Source: Botryotinia globosa (taxonomy: Eukaryota; Ascomycota; Leotiomycetes; Helotiales; Sclerotiniaceae). Taken from it: DNA of 64,000 nt. The DNA lies in the NCBI GenBank assembly GCA_014898425.1, contig RCSZ01000003.1, positions 930,001-994,000 of the forward strand, read 5' to 3'. The position numbers were made by a program, and so were the translations under genes. The stretch's first letter is position 1, and each line of letters begins with the position of its first letter. Below are positions 58,242 through 64,000 of this stretch, in pieces. A model generated the notes under the pieces. It did not search any database and was not told the origin of the DNA. It worked only from the letters and a program-made list of their open reading frames with translations.

Positions 58242-60866
58242 ATGAATGGCGTATCGATACCTTCATCCCTGGATGCATGTAAGTTCCTCAACCTCAGTTC
58301 TACGACATTCAATAATCCCCACTGATCATGCTCACTCCCCGCAGCTGATTATGATCCTATTGACCATTTGAACACGATATTTTCCCATCCTTCGACTTTG
58401 TCTTCTATAGATCAAACGGCTGCTGCTCTACAAACTCACCAGGATGAGCTGTCAGATAATATCGCGAATCTCGTGGCCACTCAAGCATACAATGATGATT
58501 CCTCACTCAAACGGATGCAGTCTGCAAAGTCGGAGCTTGCAGATCTTTTTAGAAAGATCGAATCAGTACGGACACGGGCTATACAGACAGAGCAAACAAT
58601 CACCTCGATGACGGCAGATATCAAGAGACTGGATGGCACAAAGAAGAACTTGACTCTGAGCATGACGGCTCTGAAAAGGTTACAAATGCTTACGACTGCT
58701 TACGAACAATTAAGGGGTCTAGCCAAAACAAGACAATATCGAGAATGTGCAAGCTTGCTTCAGGCTGTACTGCAACTTATGAAGCATTTCCATAGCTATA
58801 GGAGCATAGACCAGATTGCTACCTTGAGTAGGGGTGTTTCAGAGTTACAAAGAGAGTTGTTGGAGCAAGTCTGCGAGGACTTTGAGATGGCGTTTGCTAA
58901 AGGAGAAGTGGGGAGCAAGAAAGCAGTGCTGGCAGAGTCATGTCTGGTGATGGATGCATTGGGAGATAACGCTCGGGCAAGGCTGGTGACGTGGTATGTC
59001 AATACGCAATTGAGGGAATATAGGCAGGTTTTCAGGGGAAATGATGAAGCTGGAAGCTTGGATAATATTGGTAGAAGATACAGTTGGTTCAGGAGAATGC
59101 TTAAGACATTTGAGGATGAACATGCAGGAATATTTCCTGCTGGGTGGAGAGTCAATGAGGTCCTGGCAAATGCCTTCTGCGAAGGCACTAGGGATGATTT
59201 CAAGGGAATCTTGGAGCGGAGCATGAGGCGAACAGATGGAAGTAGGATAGACGTCAACTTGCTTCTAAGTTGCCTACAGGAAACTATGGATTTCGAGCAA
59301 AGTCTTGAAAAGAGATTCGCTACAGAGACGAGAGCAAGCATTGATACTCTCAGCTCAATCGAGGATAAACCTCTAACATTTCACGGTTCTATTTCGGAAG
59401 CCTTCGAACCATATCTTAGTCTTTGGGTTGATTCACAAGACAAACAACTCGCCACAATGATACCCAAATATCGAATTCAACCATTATTAGCAGCCGATGA
59501 AGAATTCTCTCCACAGGCTGTGATTGCGTCATCTATCGAGCTTTTCCATTTTTACAAGACATCCCTGGCTCAATGTGCCAAGTTGTCAACCAGTGAACGA
59601 CTTCTTGACTTCTCAAAGATCCTAGCTAAATATCTCGATCAATATGCTCAGCAGGTTTTACTGTTTTTCCTACAAGGAGCTGGAGGACCCAGTCTTGAGA
59701 ATACTATCCTTGTTCTCAACACAGCGGATTATTGGCACGCAAACACTCAGCAATTGGAAGATAATTTGAAAAGGAGAATTGACAGTGAATTGGCACCCAA
59801 AGTGGACTTATCGTCACAATCCGATACTTTTATGGGTGTTGCCAGCGCAGCAGTTCTATCGTTGGTAAATAGAGTTGAACTTGACTGCGAAGGAGCATGG
59901 CGTGAGATGAAGAATACAAATTGGAGTAAAATGGAAAGCGTGGGGGATCAGAGCAGTTATGTGGCAGAATTATTGAAACATGTCAATGATCAAGCGGGAG
60001 AAATACTACCGTTAGTGGGGAAGCAGCAGTATGCGCGTGCATTCTGTGATAACGTTGTCGAGCATTTGGCCAATACGTATATCGCAAACATCGTTCAGTG
60101 CCGGCCGGTATCCGAGGTAGGCGCAGAGCAGGTATGTAAAATTCCCAAGTGCAAGGTACCCACTTGTATTAAACATTTTTTCTAACCATTTATTCAGATG
60201 TTACTAGACAAATACGTCTTAACTAAAGGACTGACCACCTTGCTCTCTCATTCCCCCACTCCCTCTTCAGCCACTGCGAATACCGCATTTCAAAAGCGTG
60301 TAAATAACATAATGGCTCGTCTGGACCCGCTCCTCAAGACGCTACAGGTCCGTCCCTCACCGCCAGAGGGACTGGTTCAAGCATACCTAATTCACATTGC
60401 CGATCGTAGCGATACAAATTTCCGGAAAATTTTAGAATTGAAGGGTGTCAGAAAGCAAGATCAGGCTTCATTAGTGGAAATGTTTGGTATGCATAGAGAT
60501 GGTAAGGCTAATGAGCAGCTGGTTCAAAACTCACCTCTCCTCACACCACTTATGAATGTTGCGGGGCTTGGTAGCACAGGTCTAGGAATTGGAACACCTG
60601 GTGGTATGCCAGGATTACAGACACGATTTGACCCCGCAGGTTTTGGAGAAAAGTTATTTAGTGCAGCCAGGGATAGTATGGGAACTGGAGGGGTTGGTGA
60701 TAGAGGGGTGAGTCCTTTGAGCGAGGATGCTAAGTCTGCCGTGGAAGGGAATTTGAAGAGTATTGGAAAGTTCTTCAGAAGAGATATGTCTGGGTTTGGT
60801 GGGATGAATATAGGGGGTAGGTTTGGTGCTAAGAGAGATGGAACTATAGATGATTATACCAAGTAG
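58242..60866 (+). CDS. vps53: GARP complex subunit Vps53
   Basis: Subunit of the GARP tethering complex, which captures endosome-derived vesicles at the trans-Golgi. Exons 58242-58278, 58345-60131 and 60198-60866 give 830 residues. The N-terminus matches Vps53: DYDPIDHLNTIFSHPSTLSS, a coiled-coil (KSELADLFRKIESVRTRA, TADIKRLDGTKKNLTLSM), then LQMLTTAYEQL, REYRQVFRGNDEAGSLD and RRYSWFRRMLKTFEDEHA, which line up with the animal LDKIDRRYAW region. The C-terminal tail (residues about 700-830) is Gly/Pro-rich and poorly conserved. I first considered Cog6 because of the shared tether-type coiled-coil but the N-terminal motifs are those of Vps53. Confidence 0.9.
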
Positions 60867-62012
60867 CCGATGGAAGTATTTGGATGGACTTTGGAATAAA
60901 ATCAGTCCTATAGTAGTGAAAATACGTTTTTGCATAGTGAATTGAATAAAGCAGAGACCTCATTATTGTAGTCGCCATAATTTGAGACTCAGGGCCGAAT
61001 AAGATTTGATTTGAATGCCATCGCTTAGATAGCAGGCAGATGAGTCTGAGGAATGAAAGGAAGAAAGGTTGAGCAAGAGGAGAGGTGCAAAAATACAACC
61101 AACATTGCAGTTGAAGGATTTGATGTTGGACTGAAAGTTTGTTTAGTGTGGAAATTACGACTGAAGAGTTCTTGAATATAGTTTATTTACAAGAAGGGGG
61201 AATGCATGAGGATCGATAGAGATCTACTGTATATACTTTTGGGGTAATTACCGAGAATGGACCTTGGGATTTCGGGATATGTCGTAAATATAGATCTATC
61301 ACGTACTCAGTATGTATTGAATGATATCGTAGAATACGATATCTGATCTCACCGTTGACGTTGAACCTTTACTTTAATATGTTTTGTAAAATGTTAAAAT
61401 CGAGAATCTAAAATAGAATCTAGAGTATAAAAGTTATCTAATCTGATCTGATCTGATCTGATCTGATCATGTCAAGTGAAATCTTACCTAAGTAATCAGG
61501 AACATTTGTCTAGACCTAATCTGTATCACAATAAGGTTAGTAATAAATTATAAATTCTGCTTATTGATGCAAAGTCAGATAGATACAAAGGTGGTCCAGA
61601 TCCCTTGAGGCTTTGATGATCACGAAATTTTGGCGGGGAACTGGGAAGTTGGAACATTGTTTGAAATCAACAACACCACAACTACTTTCCAACTTACTTC
61701 TTTCTTTCTTTCTCGAAAATTATTATATTACAATTACAATATCTGCCAGTAGATTTATACATTCATCAATCGAGGTCCGTCCTTTAAATTCACAGTCACA
61801 AACCTACATACACATACTGCAGGATAGAAAAGAAACCCAAAAAAAGGGGCAGATCATTGCACATCGACAAGGTGTTTTCTTCAACTCTTAAACGTACTTT
61901 GAGGGCAAGTGGTTCGGGTGTTTCAATTGCGGCTGCTGCTTGTTTTCAACAGAAGAATTCGGTCAAGAGTAATACTGCTGCAAATTTACTCGGAAGAAAT
62001 ATAGAGAGAAAG
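60867..62012. other. Gene-free stretch, thioredoxin reductase promoter
   Basis: About 1.15 kb. It holds an (ATCTG)5 repeat at 61441, CT-rich runs at about 61690-61715, and from 61788 to the ATG a frame in phase with thioredoxin reductase that stays open for 75 codons without any ATG (see findings). Confidence 0.55.
61441..61468. repeat. 5-bp tandem repeat (ATCTG)5
   Basis: Five perfect units followed by a partial one, upstream of the thioredoxin reductase gene. Confidence 0.95.
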
Positions 62013-63349
62013 ATGCATAGTAAGGTTGTTAGTGAGTATTCCCCTTCTCTTTCAATGTGGCGGGGTGGGATGGAGAATATGAGAAAATGGATGTAAAAGA
62101 TGGCATCTACGAACCCATGCTGACTTTGAGAAACAGTTATTGGCTCTGGCCCAGCGGCTCACACTGCTGCCGTTTATCTTGCGCGTGCGGAATTGAAACG
62201 TAAGTCTATATCCTGAGATTGGAAATCGCGAATCTATGGAGGGGTATCGAGCTGACATGCGGTATTCAGCTGTTCTTTATGAAGGTTTCCTTGCCAATGG
62301 AATCGCTGCTGGTGGTCAATTGACTACTACTACCGATGTAGAGAACTTTCCGGGTTTCCCCAAGGGAATTGGCGGACAAGAACTTATGGTAAGTAGACTG
62401 ACACTGTTTATATGCATTGGGTAGAACTTGAACTGATGAATCTGTGTAAAGGATAACATGCGCGCACAATCCGAACGATTCGGCACCAAAATCATCACCG
62501 AAACCGTCGCCAAAGTAGACCTTTCTAAACGTCCTTTCAAGTACTGGACCGAATGGGACGATAAAACAGAACACACAGCCGATTCGATCATCATTGCTAC
62601 CGGTGCCTCGGCTCGCAGACTCGGTCTTCCAGGAGAGGATAAATATTGGCAAAATGGTATCTCCGCATGCGCAGTTTGCGATGGAGCCGTTCCAATTTTC
62701 AGAAATAACCCTTTGGTAGTTATTGGTGGTGGAGATAGTGCTGCGGAAGAGGCTATGTTTCTCACAAAATACGGATCCCACGTTACTGTTTTGGTCCGAA
62801 AAGATCATCTACGTGCGTCGAAAACAATGGCTAAGCGATTGCTTGCCAATAAGAAAGTTACTGTTAGATTCAACACTGTTGGAGGTGAAATCACCGGTGA
62901 TGACAAGGGATTGATGACCCACATGGTTTTCAAGAACGTCACTACTGGTGAAGAAGAAAAGGCAGAGGCAAATGGATTGTTCTATGCTATAGGACATGAC
63001 CCAGCTACCGCATTGTTCAAGGAGCAAATCGAGACCGATTCCGAAGGATATATTGTCACCAAGCCCGGAACCAGTTATACCAACGTTGAGGGTGTTTTTG
63101 CTGCTGGTGATGTTCAGGATAAGAGATACAGACAGGCTATTACTAGTGCAGGTATGTCATTTATCTATTTTTGTAGACTTTATGAGAAAAAGGCTAATTA
63201 TATCTCTAGGATCTGGATGTATAGCAGCTCTCGAGGCTGAGAAGTTCCTTGCTGAGCAAGAGGATGCTGAAAATGATTTGGAAAAGGCAGACGCAGAGAA
63301 GGGCAGCAATGTTGTTGTACCTGAGTATAGATCCAACCCTTTGCTTTAG
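62013..63349 (+). CDS. trr1: Thioredoxin reductase
   Basis: NADPH-dependent FAD enzyme that keeps thioredoxin reduced. Five exons (62013-62031, 62137-62199, 62270-62388, 62452-63151, 63210-63349) give 346 residues. The start MHSKVV leads into the FAD-binding [12 protein letters not shown], with the intron falling between Val and Ile. Then come [16 protein letters not shown], the redox pair C140-A-V-C143 ([11 protein letters not shown]), the NADPH-binding [10 protein letters not shown] at about 159-168, and the C-terminal FAD motif [15 protein letters not shown]. This is the low-molecular-weight bacterial/fungal type. The C-terminal tail is charged and variable. Thioredoxin it reduces would supply MsrA (encoded at the left end). 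Confidence 0.97.
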
Positions 63350-64000
63350 ATTTTTCTGTCATTGGCGAGTTCAATTTTTTGGCATGGCATTATAGATAGA
63401 AGTCCTTGCATGGATATCACATCGGTACAATTTCTTTAGAAAGAATAAAGAAAGAAATAGATTGAAACTTCCATTCATTTTCTTTCGCGTTGCTTGTGTG
63501 TTTTTTATGTTTTTCCTTTCAACGCTTTCTATTTGTTCTTTTCATTGTTTTGAAGAGGTCACCTTGAAGACCGATCCACATCCATCTATGCCCTTATCAG
63601 GAAACAATCCCAACAAATTATTCGAGACCTGGTTGGTCGGCCTTGAATGTGGTTGCTCGAAAAATTCGAACTTCTAGATTCTTGGACATTAAAGGACGGT
63701 TTGTATGGGCGCAGGCGGTGCAACCGAGTTGTAAGCCTGAAATTATTGTATGGCAGACTATCAACAGGGCACGAGTGAAGCAGTTAGCCGATGAAATGCA
63801 TTAAAACCAACATGTGTAAATGATACAACCACTTAGAGGACCGGCACTTGGCCGAGACTTCATGGGGAGAAATATATTTAAAGGATAAAGTAAGCCTGTG
63901 CCTGTTTTAATTGTGAGTTTGACTCGGATTGCTTTTCTTTCTTATTATCTGAATCTTGTAGACTTTTGAACGAGATTTGATTTCGAATCTCTTGATTTGC
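63350..64000. other. Gene-free stretch, right end
   Basis: About 650 bp of 3' UTR and intergenic sequence; the only open frame (63462-63677) has no domain. Confidence 0.55.

Noticed and set aside
58242..60866. Cog6 (conserved oligomeric Golgi subunit)
   Set aside because: The N-terminal coiled-coil and the RRYSWFRR region match Vps53, not Cog6.

Overview
The window reads as nuclear DNA of a filamentous ascomycete. Genes are split by short introns (about 45-75 bp) with GTRNGT donors, CTAAY-type branch points and YAG acceptors, they are densely packed in places, and the products are typical fungal ones: an RPD3 deacetylase with an acidic tail, a fungal DUF1776 protein, a GH28 exo-polygalacturonase, a LaeA-type methyltransferase and a TRR1 thioredoxin reductase. 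The overall feel (plant cell-wall enzymes, the style of the TAM methyltransferase and the pseudokinase) suggests a plant-associated leotiomycete of the Botrytis/Sclerotinia type. That placement is inference from recollection of such proteins, not something computed here.

Layout: 0-12.9 kb holds MsrA, a Cactin-type splicing factor and a forkhead factor, separated by long gene-free stretches with many TAGGTA-like motifs. 12.9-20.1 kb is the accessory-looking part: a secreted exo-polygalacturonase, a TAM/LaeA-like methyltransferase broken by a frameshift, and a small secreted lysozyme-like protein. 22-32.7 kb is a housekeeping block: an unrecognised nuclear-looking protein with a C-terminal Cys/His knot, a ZIP zinc transporter, ribosomal protein uL14 (RPL23), RPD3, and RPN11 divergent from RPD3. 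32.7-42.9 kb is gene-poor, with a tiny Clr5-like helix-turn-helix ORF, a tRNA-like relic and at least two stretches that may be decayed coding sequence. 42.9-44.5 kb is a kinase pseudogene with one nonsense codon, two frameshifts and no DFG aspartate. 45.5-53 kb holds a PEP-mutase/isocitrate-lyase family enzyme, a very AT-rich 646 bp inverted-repeat element, a Wss1-type protease divergent from a DUF1776 protein, and CPSF30/Yth1. 53-56.2 kb is repeat-rich and gene-free. 56.2-63.4 kb carries a GH18 chitinase, the GARP tether subunit Vps53 and thioredoxin reductase.

The genes do not form one pathway. Redox repair is represented twice (MsrA and thioredoxin reductase; thioredoxin is the reductant of MsrA), RNA processing twice (Cactin, Yth1), and protein turnover and DNA repair by RPN11 and Wss1. 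The most solid unusual find is the TA-flanked, apparently RIP-mutated transposon remnant at 46800-47445. No complete novel multi-gene system was found. All exon structures were built by hand from splice signals and family conservation.
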